From Taxillus chinensis (lineage: Eukaryota > Streptophyta > Magnoliopsida > Santalales > Loranthaceae): a stretch of DNA of 64,000 nt. The notes beneath the pieces were generated by a model. The model was not told the origin of the DNA. It ran no database searches and saw only the letters and a program-made list of their open reading frames with translations. This document shows positions 1 to 11,287 of this stretch, piece by piece. The stretch is taken from positions 9,204,793 to 9,268,792 of the forward strand of contig CM042092.1 in NCBI GenBank assembly GCA_023512835.1, given 5' to 3'. Position 1 is the first letter of the stretch, and each line of letters begins with the position of its first letter. Both the position numbers and the translations under genes were made by a program.

Positions 1-1050
1 TTTAAATCTCATGTGCAAAATCTTACGGTGAAACCACTTTCACAAACACGGTGGGAAAGTCATGTTGAGAGTGTTAAACCAATAAGATATTATGCACCAC
101 AAATACGAGATGCTTTAGTTGAGTTGGCAAATATGGAAACAGATCCCAAATCAAAGCATGAAGTTGAGTCTTTGGCAAATAAAATTGAGAATTTTGAGTT
201 CTTAGTTGCAATGATTATATGGCATAATGTATTATTTGCTGTTAACAATGTTAGCAAAGCCCTTCAAGCTGAGGACATGAATATTGATGTTGCTATTCAG
301 AAACAAAGAGAGTTGCTTTCTTATCTTGAAAAGTACAGAGAAGAGGGGTTTGTGGAAGCCTTAATTGAAGCTAAAGAAGTTGCAGATACATTGGAGATCG
401 AGCCAGTTTTTCATGAAAGGCGTACCATGCGTAGAAAGAAACAGTTTGATGATAATGCACATGTAGAAGTGACACATTCAGCAGAGGAATCCTTTAGAAT
501 TAATTACTTCCTCTATATTGTTAATCAAGGCATTAATTCAGTTAAGGAAAGGTTTGCATAATTTCAAATATATGAGGAAGTGTTTGGGTTTTTGTTTGAT
601 TTGAAGAAGTTGAAGTTGCTAGAAAATAAATGTTTGCTTACTTCATGTAACAAACTTGAAAGCTTTTTGACCGATGGACAGCATAAAGATATTGATATGA
701 GAGATTTATATACAGAATTGAAACTCTTGATAGATGGTCTCCCACAAGAAGTAACAAGACCAATTGATGTGTTGAATCACTTGATGGAATTAGATTGTTG
801 TTACCCAAATGCTTGGATTGCATATCGGGTATTATTGACCATTCCAGTTACAGTTGCATATGGGGAAAGAAGCTTTTCAAAGTTGAAATTGATTAAAAAT
901 TATCTTCGGTCAACTATGTCTCAAGAACGGTTGAATGGATTAGCTATGTTATCCATTGAAAATGATTTGGCAAAAAAGATTGACTATGAAACATTAATTG
1001 ATAATTTTGCAAATGCAAATGCGGATGCAAGAGGAGCAAGATTTTTATGA
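1..1050 (+). pseudogene. hAT transposase (TTF/ZMYM-type) C-terminal part, interrupted by one in-frame stop
   Basis: One frame runs from base 1 to 1050 and is broken only by TAA at 559-561. Before the stop are motifs found in the plant hAT/ZMYM1-like family (LSQTRWESHVESVKPIRY near the start). After it, still in the same frame, comes the hAT C-terminal dimerisation region, with YPNAWIAYRVLLTIPVTVAYGERSFSKLKLIKNYLRSTMSQERL followed by an acidic tail ending RGARFL. No frameshift is needed to read through the break, so a single substitution at the stop codon would explain it. The N-terminal TTF zinc finger and first catalytic residues lie off the window. The second half has a good ATG at 580, but that is not evidence that it is expressed. 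Confidence 0.85.
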
Positions 1051-1657
1051 TATTTTTTGTCAGGTAATAATATAAAACAAAAATGAGAATATTTGTTTGT
1101 TTGTAAATATTTTTTTTTACGATTTTCATGATATAATATTTTTCTTTTTCAATGCAGAAGAAGATGACCATAATGCAGATATGAGAAATTGATAGAGAAA
1201 ATTATGTTTGCTTGTTACATAGGTATTTTTTTGATTTAACATTTCTTAAGATTTATAAATTTAGTTTTATATTTCGTTTTTCATTCCCTAAATTTCTAAA
1301 ATCACTTTGTTTTGTTTCAACTTGTAGACTTAGTAGTTTACAGCCTCACCACTACAAGTCTGGAAATTTACAACATTGGCATAATCTGCTAGCTTATTGT
1401 TAGTCTTAACTTAGGTAAGTTTTAAATTTCTTTTTAGATGTTTAGGGGTGAATTTAATGAAAACTCTATTTGATCATTGATTGTGGTGATAAAAGGTTTG
1501 GACCCCTAATAAAATCCTGGTTTATTCGTTTTATAAGAAGATATTGTTGAGTTTTTTTTTTGTGTTTTTTCATAATTATTTTCAAAGATATATTATCTTA
1601 GAGGGGCCTCATTTTAAAATTTCGCTTGAGGCCCCCCAAACTCCAGGGCCGGCCCTG
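1..1657 (+). mobile_element. 3' portion of a hAT-family DNA transposon, decayed
   Basis: The left edge of the window lies inside a transposase reading frame that continues to 1050. It is followed by about 600 bp of AT-rich 3' sequence and then a perfect 14-bp palindrome at 1644-1657 (CAGGGCCGGCCCTG). Short GC-rich palindromic ends of this kind preceded by a 'gaggcccc' stretch (1628-1636) are typical of plant hAT elements with a ZMYM/TTF-type transposase. The 5' end lies outside the window, so the element length and the expected 8-bp target duplication cannot be checked. The end point at 1657 is an inference from the palindrome. Confidence 0.75.
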
Positions 1658-3540
1658 ACTAGACAAAGGAGGAACTGGAATGGCGAGGTGCAGGTGCATA
1701 AGACTAAAACATAGGCAATGGTAGCATCATCATGTTGCAACGAAGTTGGCACAAAGATTTTGGTTCAATCGTTAGCTTAAGTTGTGGTGTTGGTATGCAT
1801 GTTGTTTGGATTTTTTAGTAATATTATGTTTTTACTTACACTATGTTTCATAAAAATATTATGAATTGTTTTATCTAATGAAATTTAATCATGTTGTGAT
1901 ATCTTTTATGCTTAAACAAATTAAGTTAATAAATAATTTCATAAAAACCTCCAGCACATTGAATAAAGAATACCACTGAAAAGTATTAATTAGATAATAA
2001 TATGTTATGTTCTAATATTCAAGTAATTAATTTAGATCATTATGCTTATAATATGATGTCACCTGAAATCTTTTATGCTGTGATTTTCCTTTCAATACAA
2101 TATTTATTGTGGTATGCTTTGATATGTTATGATTATTTTATCTTAAGTATTCCTATTGGGCTATTTGAGCTCATTCTTTTTATATATATTTTTTCTAATA
2201 TCGGGTAATTAAAGTAATATATATACTAATGATAAAGAGTCAAGATATGTTTAAAAATAAAGTTGTATTGAATTTAAAGATTTGTTTGTTTTAATAGCTT
2301 GTGTATTTTATTATGTAATAGTGGATTATAAACATTTTATTTCAAAACCCCCATATATTAAGATTTTATATTAATTTTTGCAATAATCAATCGTATGTTT
2401 GATAAAATAATTAATAGTTTAAATTTTATATTAAACTTGTATATTTAATTTTGTTAACATACTTAGCCTAAAAGTTCAGGATTTATGGTCGTTACAACTT
2501 GTCATGTGATGTCACATCTTCATAAAAGCTTATATAAAGGCCTGGTTTGTGAATCTATACAAATGTTGAGCCAAAGTCATCAACCTCAGGTCATCCACAT
2601 ACATTTTTCATTTAATTGTGAAAAGTCTCTCAAGTGTATGATAACTAATGTAAGTGGTCTAGTATGAAAGCAACGAACCACAGGCCTCTAAATTAAATAA
2701 TTAAATTATTACATAAGTCATCATAAAAATAATAACAATCAACTATATGTATAAATCACACAATATTAATAAAGAGGTAAAAACATATACATCATCGTTG
2801 GACCATATGTGAAGCTAATGTGATATATGGAATATGGTAGAAATAATGAGTTAATTGGAACACGAGGAATGGACTCCTCATGTATGGCATCCCGTCTACT
2901 GGATGTTTGTCCCTTGCCCTCGCCACTACCTTAACCCTATCTCAAGTACCCTTTACCACCACACCTCCCCAAATATCATTGAGTAGGCTCTATACACCTT
3001 TCAATTACGTTTACACCTCTTCAATTATTCTTTGGGCCTTCATAAGTAGTTTTTGTGTCTTCCCGACTACATTCTTTACACCTCATCAAATGGCTTTTAC
3101 TTTTTAAATATAGATAAATATTTTATGCAAGCATTTTATGCAAGTATTCTTATACATAACCTTATATGCTTTGATCGGAGCTAATAAATTATACCATATT
3201 AGGTGTGCATGAAAAAAAGATCTACATAAAAAAACTTATATGTAACATTGCTCTTATATATATTTTAAAATTTAAATTTGAAATATAAAAGAAACTTTAA
3301 GAAATAAGGCCTCATGTAGATTTAGTTTAGATTAATATAATAGTGTCAAATCATAATTTTTTTAACTAATATGTATGCTTCTCATGAAGCCCTAATTATT
3401 CATATAATTTGGTATTAATAAAATATGAAATAACCGTGACATAATCCTAACCCATAAATTTATAAAATTATTTAAATACGTTTAAAAAATTTCCCACCTT
3501 TTACCTTTTCATTTATTTTTATAAAGAAAAGACGGACAAA
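1658..3540. other. AT-rich intergenic sequence without recognised genes
   Basis: Very AT-rich sequence with short chance reading frames only (for example 2002-2208 and 2880-3107), none with a recognisable domain. It separates the hAT element from the FAR1-related gene. No RNA gene or structured repeat was seen. Confidence 0.6.
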
Positions 3541-3566
3541 AGTGGTATGTGCCAATAGCCGCTAGC

Positions 3567-3572
3567 CACGTG
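3567..3572. promoter_or_regulatory. G-box (CACGTG) in the probable promoter/leader of the FAR1-related gene
   Basis: A perfect CACGTG hexamer lies in the context GCCACGTGTC, which also matches the ABRE core ACGTGTC. It sits where base composition changes from AT-rich to GC-rich, just upstream of the probable leader exon. bZIP and bHLH/PIF factors are known to bind this motif. Use here is inferred from position only. Confidence 0.45.
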
Positions 3573-3826
3573 TCAGCACATCGACTCCAACGATGAACGC
3601 AATCTCTGTAATCCCTGGCGTGACCCGCGAAATTTCCCACAGCCGCAGCCGCGACCCTCACTCTCACCAGCGTTTCAGTCTCGCCCATCCGAGTCCAACT
3701 CGGCGAATTGCTGTAAGATTGTTTGTTTGGCCCTTTCGCACGAAAGCACTGAATAGTGATTTGTGCTTTGCAATGACCAATGTTTTCCCCTGATGTTCTA
3801 GGGTTTTCAGACGTTTTAAGTAGCTG

Positions 3827-4690
3827 TAGGCATTCATTTCCCAGCCTGGTAGCTGAGGAAACAGTGCAAACTTGAAAGCCCAGAACTGAATTTTGGGTAT
3901 TGGGTTATGGGTGTTGTGTTTCAATGCGAGAGATGGGATTTTATCAGATGCTGTGATAGGCTTCGCTTTCTTGTGAAGTGTAATTCTTTTAATGGGCACA
4001 TTCCTAAACTGACAGTGTTAACAGGCTTTTTAAGTTTCTGTTCGGTAGCTGAGAAAACATAGGTAACTAGAAAACCCAGAACTCAAAATTGGAAGGGAAT
4101 ATGGGTATTGGGGAGTACGTTTTGTGTTTTGATGTGAGAGACGGGATTTTATTACACTAGTGTAGGCTTAGCCTTCCCGTGAAGTGTAACTCTATTCATG
4201 GACACATTTCTACCCCAACAATGTTATATACAGTGTCCGAAATGGGCACCGTTCATTCAAATCAACAGTTTATTGTTTCTACCCTGAAAGAATTTTTAAC
4301 AGCCTTTCAGCCGCATACATTCATTTCCAGTTTCGTAGCCTAGAAAACAGTCGAAACTAGATAACCCATAACTCAAAATGAGAAAGGAATATTGGGTATC
4401 AGGCTGTGTTGGGTTTTGTGTTTGGACGTAAGATATAGAATTTTATTAAATATCCTCCTTGCTCTGATGTTGTCAGACGTTCTGAGACGTCCTAGGCATT
4501 GGTTTTTTGTTTGGCGTCTCAGGAAACACTGGAAAACTAGAAAACCCACAGCTCAAAATGATTAGGGAATTTTAGGTATTATGTGGTGGGATTTGTGTTT
4601 GGGTGTAAGAAATGGAATTTTATTAAATATTGAATTAGGCTTAGATTCAACTTTTATTGCAAAGTGTGGTTCAAAATGTTGGCACATTCA
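3827..4690 (+). repeat. Four degenerate tandem copies of a ~170-220 bp unit
   Basis: Copies begin at about 3827, 4030, 4312 and 4495. Each has the same succession of short blocks: 'tagct/gagaaaaca', 'aactagaaaacccagaactcaaaat', 'gggtatt', 'tgtgtttgg/cat..gaga..ggaattttatta', and in three of the four 'tg(a/c)aagtgt' followed by 'ggcacatt'. The copies have diverged by substitutions and indels, so this is an old local amplification inside the leader intron. Boundaries are approximate. Confidence 0.7.
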
Positions 4691-5489
4691 TACTTTGAAG
4701 GGTAATTTATTGTGATTATTTCATCTACAACTTCTTGTTGCAAGCATGTTTTTAAAATTTTGAATTGTGTGATTTTTACGCATTGCTTGATTTATGCTTT
4801 CAATTTAAAATGCATATGGATATAACAAGCAAAATGTTATTACACTTTATGGCTAATAGATAATAATCATATAATATTTTTAATTATTTAAGGTTAATAA
4901 TTTATCGAAACGAAAAGATTGATCAGGATTAAAATCAGGTGACTTAAATGACGAAGTGTGATGAAAGTTTTCTGACAATTGCACTATACCAATGAGTTTA
5001 AAAGGAAAGATTTATAAATTGATTGTTAGATCTTCTTTGTCATATGGAATAGAATATTAGACTAACAAAAAATAACACATACATAAGCTCAGTAAACTAA
5101 ATGTAGCTGAGATACAAACATTAGGATGAATGTATTGTAAAACTAAGATAGATAAGGTAAAAAAATGAAAATATTTGTAGTGTTGTTGGGATAGTTCCAA
5201 TTGAAGAAAAAAAAAAGAATTGCTTATATTGGTTTAGTCATTTAAAACGTACACCAATAAATATACCTAATAGAAGAGTGGAGAATATTGATATTGAACA
5301 AGGTAAAAAATTTAAGGAGGTGATAACAAAGAATATGAAATTACTAAATTTAAAATAAAAAATAATAATTAATAGGAATATTTGGAAAAGAAAGATTTAT
5401 GTATTGAATCAAATATATACTTTTTATATGTTTTGGTTCATATAACTTACTCTATTTAGATTAAGACCGATTGATTTGATTTTTTTAAA

Positions 5490-5597
5490 CCATATTTATA
5501 TTATTCATGAGCCATATAAAGTTCTTCATTTTTTGTAGGCCATCAAGTACTAACCACTAATTTAATGTTTAATGCATAGATATCAACATATTTGTCT

Positions 5598-5629
<32 letters not shown>

Positions 5630-5740
5630 CGGCCGATTATGCCATTATTGCTCATGTTATATAAAGTTATGCATCTTTTGTGGGCCATAAAGCACTGACC
5701 ACTAATTTAATGTTTAATGCATAGATAACATATCTGCCTG
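5490..5740 (+). repeat. Local tandem duplication of ~100 bp units, ~145 bp apart
   Basis: The block 'ccactaatttaatgtttaa' plus 'tgcatagata' occurs at about 5556-5585 and again at about 5700-5728. In both copies it is preceded by 'gccat(c/a)aag(t/c)act(a/g)a' and, further upstream, by 'tcatg...atataaagtt'. An (AT)n tract at about 5598-5624 separates the copies. This looks like a simple duplication in the leader intron. Confidence 0.8.
5598..5624. repeat. (AT)n microsatellite
   Basis: An uninterrupted AT dinucleotide run inside the FAR1-related gene leader, lying between the two copies of the local duplication. Other AT runs in this window are at about 9877-9902, 34784-34800, 35007-35046 and 40714-40733. 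Confidence 0.9.
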
Positions 5741-6446
5741 GAAAAATATATTTTCAATGTGCTGCTTATTCTGCGCATGACATGTGGCCCTTTGGTTCTC
5801 TTTTGCGCTTCATGGGAGTTCTCACTAATGTGGTGGGACAAAAGAGAGGATCTATGAGAATACGGCCACAACATTGGATTTTTATTTGATGAATCAAGCC
5901 AGGTGCTGCTTACTAAGTGTCTCTCTATGAGGTATGCTATTTCAGTATTTCCCTGACATTTTTTCTGTCTCTATATTTTTATTTTCCTCAGTTAATAGAT
6001 ATATTAATCTGTCGCTGGATTCATACATATGGCTGCACTTCGTTGGAATTTCTTAATGGCTTTCTTCCTGCTTGCTAGTTAGCTATTGTAGATTTTAGAA
6101 ACTCAATTCTTGTTTGTGAGGGTGTTCCGTTGCATATTCTCTCTGACATAAGATTGATGTGACTCATATAGTTATATCTATACCTCCCAGGCACCCCTTG
6201 CCCATGATGAATATTTAGGCAAGTCAATTGCCTTTAAGCACGAATAATTATTTTATTTATTTAATTTGTAAAGAGGCCTACATGATGGGCTAAATAACGG
6301 GATGTAGTCTGCCTTTTATGTCTTAACTCCTTTATCAGGTTACCTGTGCTTCATTCATAACTTAAATGAATCTTTCCTTTTGTCTGATTGATTTGCTGGT
6401 GGATCAGCTCTGTTATTAATATTGTTAAGTCAAATGTGTACTTCAG

Positions 6447-8456
6447 ATGGAGGAAGTATGCCTTAATAGTGAGCCAATATTTGATGAAGGTGATGTGTTT
6501 GATATTGAAGGAAATGGCTCCATGCTGGAATACGACCAGAATACTGGGGAGAGACAGACAATTAAGAATAAGCCAACCCCCACTATTGGTTTGGAGTTTG
6601 ATTCATTTGACAAAGCTTACAACTTTTTTAATATGTATGCTATAGAGCAAGGTTTCGGGATTAGAGTTAGTAACTCATGGTTTAGATCAAAGAAGAAAGA
6701 ACGGTACAGAGCAAGACTGAGCTGCAGTTGTGCTGGGTTCAAGAAAAAGAGTGAAGCGAACCATCCAAGGCCAGAAACAAGAACAGGTTGCCCTGCAATG
6801 GCAGTTATTAGGCTTCTTGACTCTAGAAGGTGGAGAATAGTTGAACTTGAACTTGAACACAACCACCCATTAAGTCCACAGAGCAAAAGATTTTTCAAAT
6901 CCCATAAAAAAATGATTCTTGCAGCCAAGAATGCACGGGAACCTCAGCGGCCTGTTATGGAAGTACATACTATAAAGTTGTACCGACCAACTGTGATGGA
7001 TGTTGATTGTAATGGTTACTCAAATTTGAATGAAGGAGAGTGTACAAGTGCTGTTGACCACTCAAAGCACTTGAAACTTAAAGACGGAGATGCTTCTGCC
7101 CTCTATAATTACTTCTGTCGCATGAAGTTGACAAATCCAAACTTCTTCTATTTGATGGATCTTGATGATGAAGGTCGCCTAAAAAATGTATTTTGGGCTG
7201 ATGCCAGATCTAGGGCTGCATATAATTACTTCTTTGACGTGGTTGCAATTGACACAACAGGACTGGCAAACAAGTATGAGATCCCTCTAATTTCATTTGT
7301 AGGGGTAAACCACCACGGGCAATCCATATTGCTGGGCTGTGGCTTTGTTGGACATGAGTCGGTTGAGTATTTTGGTTGGATTTTTAGGGCGTGGCTTACA
7401 TGCATGTTAGGACGCCCTCCACAGGTTATTGTTACTGATCAAAGCAAGCCCTTGCAAACTGCAATTTATGAAGTGTTCCCAGGAGCTCATCATTGTTACT
7501 GCATGTGGTATATCATGCAAAGAGTTCCAGAGAGGTTGGGGGGGCGGAAGGGATATGAAGAAATTCGAAAGCAACTAAATGGAGCAGTTTACAATTCACT
7601 GAAGATTGCCGAGTTCGAAGCTTCTTGGGGAAGCATGATCAAAAGGCATGGTCTTGGGGAAAATAGATGGCTTCAGTCATTGTATGAAGATCGGAAATTG
7701 TGGGTGCCGGTCTACCTGAAAGACACATTTTTTGCAGGAATAATCCCAATTCAAGAAAGTGAAGGTTTGAAGGCTTTCTTTGAAGGTTATGTACATAAGC
7801 ACACTTCCTTTAAGGAATTTCTGGATAGGTATGATCTGGCTCTCCACAGGAATCATTTGAAAGAAGCCATGGCAGATCTGGAGTCAAGAACACCATACTT
7901 TGAACTGAGAACGCGATATAATTTTGAGGTTCAGCTCTCCAAGGTTTACACAAAGGATATTTTTAGCAAGTTTCAATCTGAAGTGGAAGAGATATTTTCT
8001 TGCTTCAACACAAAGCAGGTGAATGTTAATGGCTCCATTGTAACTTACATTGTCAGGGAACGGGTTGTGGCCGAGGGAAATGAGAAGGAAGTCAGGTCTT
8101 ACGAGGTTTTGTTTGAAACCAATCTCATGGATATCCGATGCATTTGCAGCTTGTTCAGCTATAAAGGGTATTTGTGCAGGCATGCGATGAATGTCCTCAA
8201 CTATAATGGTGTGGAGGAAATCCCATCTCGGTACATTTTGCCGAGATGGTGCAGGAATTTTAAGCGTCAGTATTCTCCGGTTCATGATTTAGACAATCTT
8301 GATGCGAACACCCCCATCCACTGGCACAATCACCTATATAGATGTGCTCTTCGGATTGTTGAGGAAGGGGCACAATCTCAGGAGCATTACAAGGTTGCAT
8401 TGCGAGATTTGGACAACTTGTTGAATGATATTAATTCTGTAGATAACATATTTTAA
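6447..8456 (+). CDS. FRS6-like: FAR1-related sequence protein (FRS6/FRS8 type), domesticated MULE transposase
   Basis: A single coding exon of 669 aa, starting at the ATG directly after an acceptor and ending in TAA. Domains in order: an FAR1/WRKY-GCM1-type zinc-binding region at about residues 50-150 (FDSFDKAYNFFNMYAIEQGFG, CSCAGFKKK, GCPAM, ELEHNHPL); a MULE transposase-like domain at about 255-360 (DVVAIDTTGLANKYEIPL, GVNHHGQSILLGCGFV, RAWLTCMLGRPPQVIVTDQ); and a SWIM zinc finger near 560-580 (IRCICSLF...LCRHAMNVL). FRS proteins are nuclear transcription regulators derived from Mutator-like transposases, and FAR1/FHY3 act in phytochrome A signalling. The length and motif set match the family. 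The FRS6/FRS8 assignment comes from remembered similarity of the MULE core and is less sure than the family. Confidence 0.9.
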   Translation: MEEVCLNSEPIFDEGDVFDIEGNGSMLEYDQNTGERQTIKNKPTPTIGLEFDSFDKAYNFFNMYAIEQGFGIRVSNSWFRSKKKERYRARLSCSCAGFKKKSEANHPRPETRTGCPAMAVIRLLDSRRWRIVELELEHNHPLSPQSKRFFKSHKKMILAAKNAREPQRPVMEVHTIKLYRPTVMDVDCNGYSNLNEGECTSAVDHSKHLKLKDGDASALYNYFCRMKLTNPNFFYLMDLDDEGRLKNVFWADARSRAAYNYFFDVVAIDTTGLANKYEIPLISFVGVNHHGQSILLGCGFVGHESVEYFGWIFRAWLTCMLGRPPQVIVTDQSKPLQTAIYEVFPGAHHCYCMWYIMQRVPERLGGRKGYEEIRKQLNGAVYNSLKIAEFEASWGSMIKRHGLGENRWLQSLYEDRKLWVPVYLKDTFFAGIIPIQESEGLKAFFEGYVHKHTSFKEFLDRYDLALHRNHLKEAMADLESRTPYFELRTRYNFEVQLSKVYTKDIFSKFQSEVEEIFSCFNTKQVNVNGSIVTYIVRERVVAEGNEKEVRSYEVLFETNLMDIRCICSLFSYKGYLCRHAMNVLNYNGVEEIPSRYILPRWCRNFKRQYSPVHDLDNLDANTPIHWHNHLYRCALRIVEEGAQSQEHYKVALRDLDNLLNDINSVDNIF

Positions 8457-9077
8457 CATATTGCCATGGCCCTGTTACTTCCTACCGTAACTCGTTTTAA
8501 CATAGGAACATATGCTTAGTCACATAAACCATGGAAGAAGTAGGCTCCTAAAGCTTGAATAGCATTGTTTCTTCCCGGTTATATCAAATGGAGCGTGAAG
8601 CAATAGCATTAAGTTTTGACATTTCGCTATATAATTGTGCAACGAATGCCTGGTGAACATTGGATTATTTAATTTTGTATCTCTTCCCACAGAAGAAAAT
8701 AAGAAATCCAAATTATACCATCCAAAAGAAGAATACCGACACCAATAAAATCGCTGAATCGCACTTGGTAAAATAAGTTCCAGCAGCAGCTCGCATAGCT
8801 GAATTATAATTCCAATCTGTTACATCGCCCCTCCCTTCTACAAACCAACAGCCCAAAAGAAAAATGGCCTGTAAGGCCTGCGCGAATATAAAATTATGAT
8901 TTTAAATACAAAAGGTTAACATGAAGAACCAGGCAGCCAAAACCAACTCTAACTTAGAGTCACACAAGCAGCACGAAAAAATCAAGAAACTTGCAGCAGA
9001 GAAAATTGGAGTACATGAATCGCAGGAGAAGATAATAACAAACGCAATCAACCAAATCTCACTTGTGACATCTCACC
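8457..9077. other. Convergent 3' ends of the FAR1-related and VAMP711-type genes
   Basis: About 620 bp between two stop codons facing each other. It probably holds both 3' untranslated regions. Short frames here (8520-8711 and 8921-9151) show no domain, and the second overlaps the VAMP711 last exon on the opposite strand. Confidence 0.6.
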
Positions 9078-9870
9078 CTACCGGAGGCAGGAAGGCAATG
9101 TCAGGCCATGACAAACAAATGCCAGCACAACATAAATGGCCACCAGGATAATAAATATTAGAGCCATCCTGCAACATGCAAGGCACCACAATCAGCCACA
9201 ACATTATGCATTTGAATACAGTATAATAGGAAACGAATATAAGCTAATATGGACACAACCTTTCTTCATGACTAATTAATTAATTGTAAGATGCTTAGTG
9301 TGACACAAACCCATGACCTCTAATTCACAAGGCAACAATTCTAATATTCTATTGTTGTGCCAAGGTTCATCCTTGCATAGCAAATTACATACATCGCCTG
9401 CATAATAATAGGAATCAATTTCCATGTTTACAATAAAAAGATCTAATTATAATTGCAACAAAAAGACCAAAAAAGAAAAAGTATGTCTGTCAAATAATCT
9501 TCATGCAAATTCTCACACAAATAAGGTTAGTTCAGATTACATACGTGAGCTTGACATTTCTCCACCACACATTACTTCTATAGCGGCGAGTTTGCTTTCT
9601 GAACCTAAATGTATGTCCTTGCATGTTGGCAGCCTTATCAACCAGTAATTCCAAACGATCTCCTCTCTCTAGAACTTTATCAATATTTTCTATCATGACA
9701 TTCCGAACCTACAGAGTTGCATAATCAGCATAATGCCAAATATTAAAAATTAAAGGTAGTTAAACTATAGCATATTCAATCTAAAACCGCCAATGAAGTT
9801 CACCATAGCATATTCAACTACCCAAATTAAAGTTTTCGCATTCTCATTTTATTATAATCGTGTGTGTATG

Positions 9871-9901
<31 letters not shown>

Positions 9902-11287
9902 CCTTATTACCTGGCCCATTTCTCCCCTTAAACGGTTTATTCTATCCGCATCTGGATCACTTGAGTAATATTCAATTTGCTGGCTCAAAACCCTAGAAAA
10001 CTCATCATTCATTGCATATGCTTGTGCTGAAAAAACTGCACGGCCATAAGTCCTCACAAATCTCTGATGAATGTCTTCAAGAAAAGCAAAAGGAATCCGT
10101 CCTGCCCAAAGTTTTTAAATGGTATAATTTTAAATAAGCAACTAGTCACACTTTGAATATGTTAGGAAAAAATTCGTGACAGGATATTCTTAAATTTTAC
10201 TGCAAGTGTTAAAAAAAATTACAATGCTCGAAAGCTTGTGCATGGTCAGGGGTGCACACACAAGCAACTAAATGTGAGTTTTTTGAAGCATGCATATGGA
10301 CAAATGTACAGGCAGATCTTCAGGCCCCTCTAAAAATAACTGCATTGACAAATTCAATAGCTAGAAGTGCAAGAGGCTAATTAAAAAATCATAATTCCTG
10401 CATGCCCTAACTAACTAAATCCGATTTTTGCATCATAGTATCATACCCAATGGTCATGACTATCCAATATAAGGTTACATTATAAATTATGTTTCAATCG
10501 GCTTTGTCCTGCAATATGGACTTCCCCTTCAATTTGACCAAAAGGTCTTCAAACCAAATTGATAGGCGCCCATTTCAATCACTCAAACCTTCTGTGGTGA
10601 TGGATCTAAATAAATAATCAACAGATTTTAGCCTTAAATTGATGTCAATTTGGCCTTCTTATACTAAAGATTCAAACTTCCTAAGAGGGTGTTTGGGAGA
10701 GGTTTTTTCTGGTTTATAAACACCAAAGACCAAAGTGTTCGGCAACATGCTTATTACTAACAACTAGTTCTAGGCTTGTAAGCAAATTGCATATTTGTTT
10801 ATAAACAAAAAATAATCAATTAAATTCATCAAACCAGATGTTGCTCTATTAAATACTGGTAACTATCTCTCTTTTTTGTTTCTACGTATATGTTGAACCA
10901 AGTTACATCTATAGTCACCAATTAAAGACCTAGAATTAGACAATTACCCATGAACATCTACATATAAACACCACAAAATCACACCAAAATATAACATTTC
11001 TACTGAAAAAATCATAAACGGTGGGCATAGAAATTATAACTACGAACAGGGAAGAGAGAGAGATGAGTACTTCCGGCAGTGTCGTCGGCCATGCAGAGAA
11101 CGGTGAGACCATCGGTGCGCTTAACATGGAAAATGAAACGGTCCTGGGAGTAGGATACATGACTGTCGTTGGTCCCAGGAATCCGCTCCAGGATCTGCCG
11201 GGCGATGGCACTGGCGTTGGTAGACGCCGCCGTGAATTCCGCCAGCACCACCGATCCCCTCGCCACAAGGGCATACAGAATCGCCAT
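9078..11287 (-). CDS. VAMP711: Longin-domain R-SNARE, VAMP71 subfamily (VAMP711-type), four exons
   Basis: Exons on the minus strand are 11287-11071, 10101-9911, 9708-9545 and 9168-9078. All junctions are GT-AG and the phases close to 220 aa plus TAG. Residues 1-120 form the longin domain (MAILYALVARGSVVLAEF, SYSQDRFIFHVKRTDGLTVL, RIPFAFLEDIHQRF). Residues about 125-187 are the SNARE motif, with the zero-layer arginine at about R151 in KVLERGDRLELL. Residues about 192-213 are a C-terminal membrane anchor, followed by a short tail ending PSCLR. VAMP71 proteins are R-SNAREs for fusion at the vacuole/tonoplast and late endosome. The start used is ATG at 11287; an upstream in-frame TTG is not needed. 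Its neighbour EREL1 fits the Arabidopsis order VAMP711-EREL1. Confidence 0.95.

Larger units (their letters stand above)
3541..6446 (+). other. Probable 5' leader (untranslated exons and introns) of the FAR1-related gene
   Basis: A GC-rich segment from about 3545 ends in a plausible donor after 3712 (GCT|GTAAGA). A second non-coding exon-like segment ends near 5930 (TATGAG|GTATGC). The coding exon starts directly behind a clean acceptor, CTTCAG, ending at 6446. The leader is therefore probably spliced two or more times. The exon boundaries inside the leader are guesses that need transcript data. The region also contains the degenerate repeats and the (AT)n tract listed separately. Confidence 0.5.

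Noticed and set aside
7884..8285. 133-aa minus-strand frame opposite the FAR1-related gene
   Set aside because: Shadow of the real coding strand; it contains no domain.
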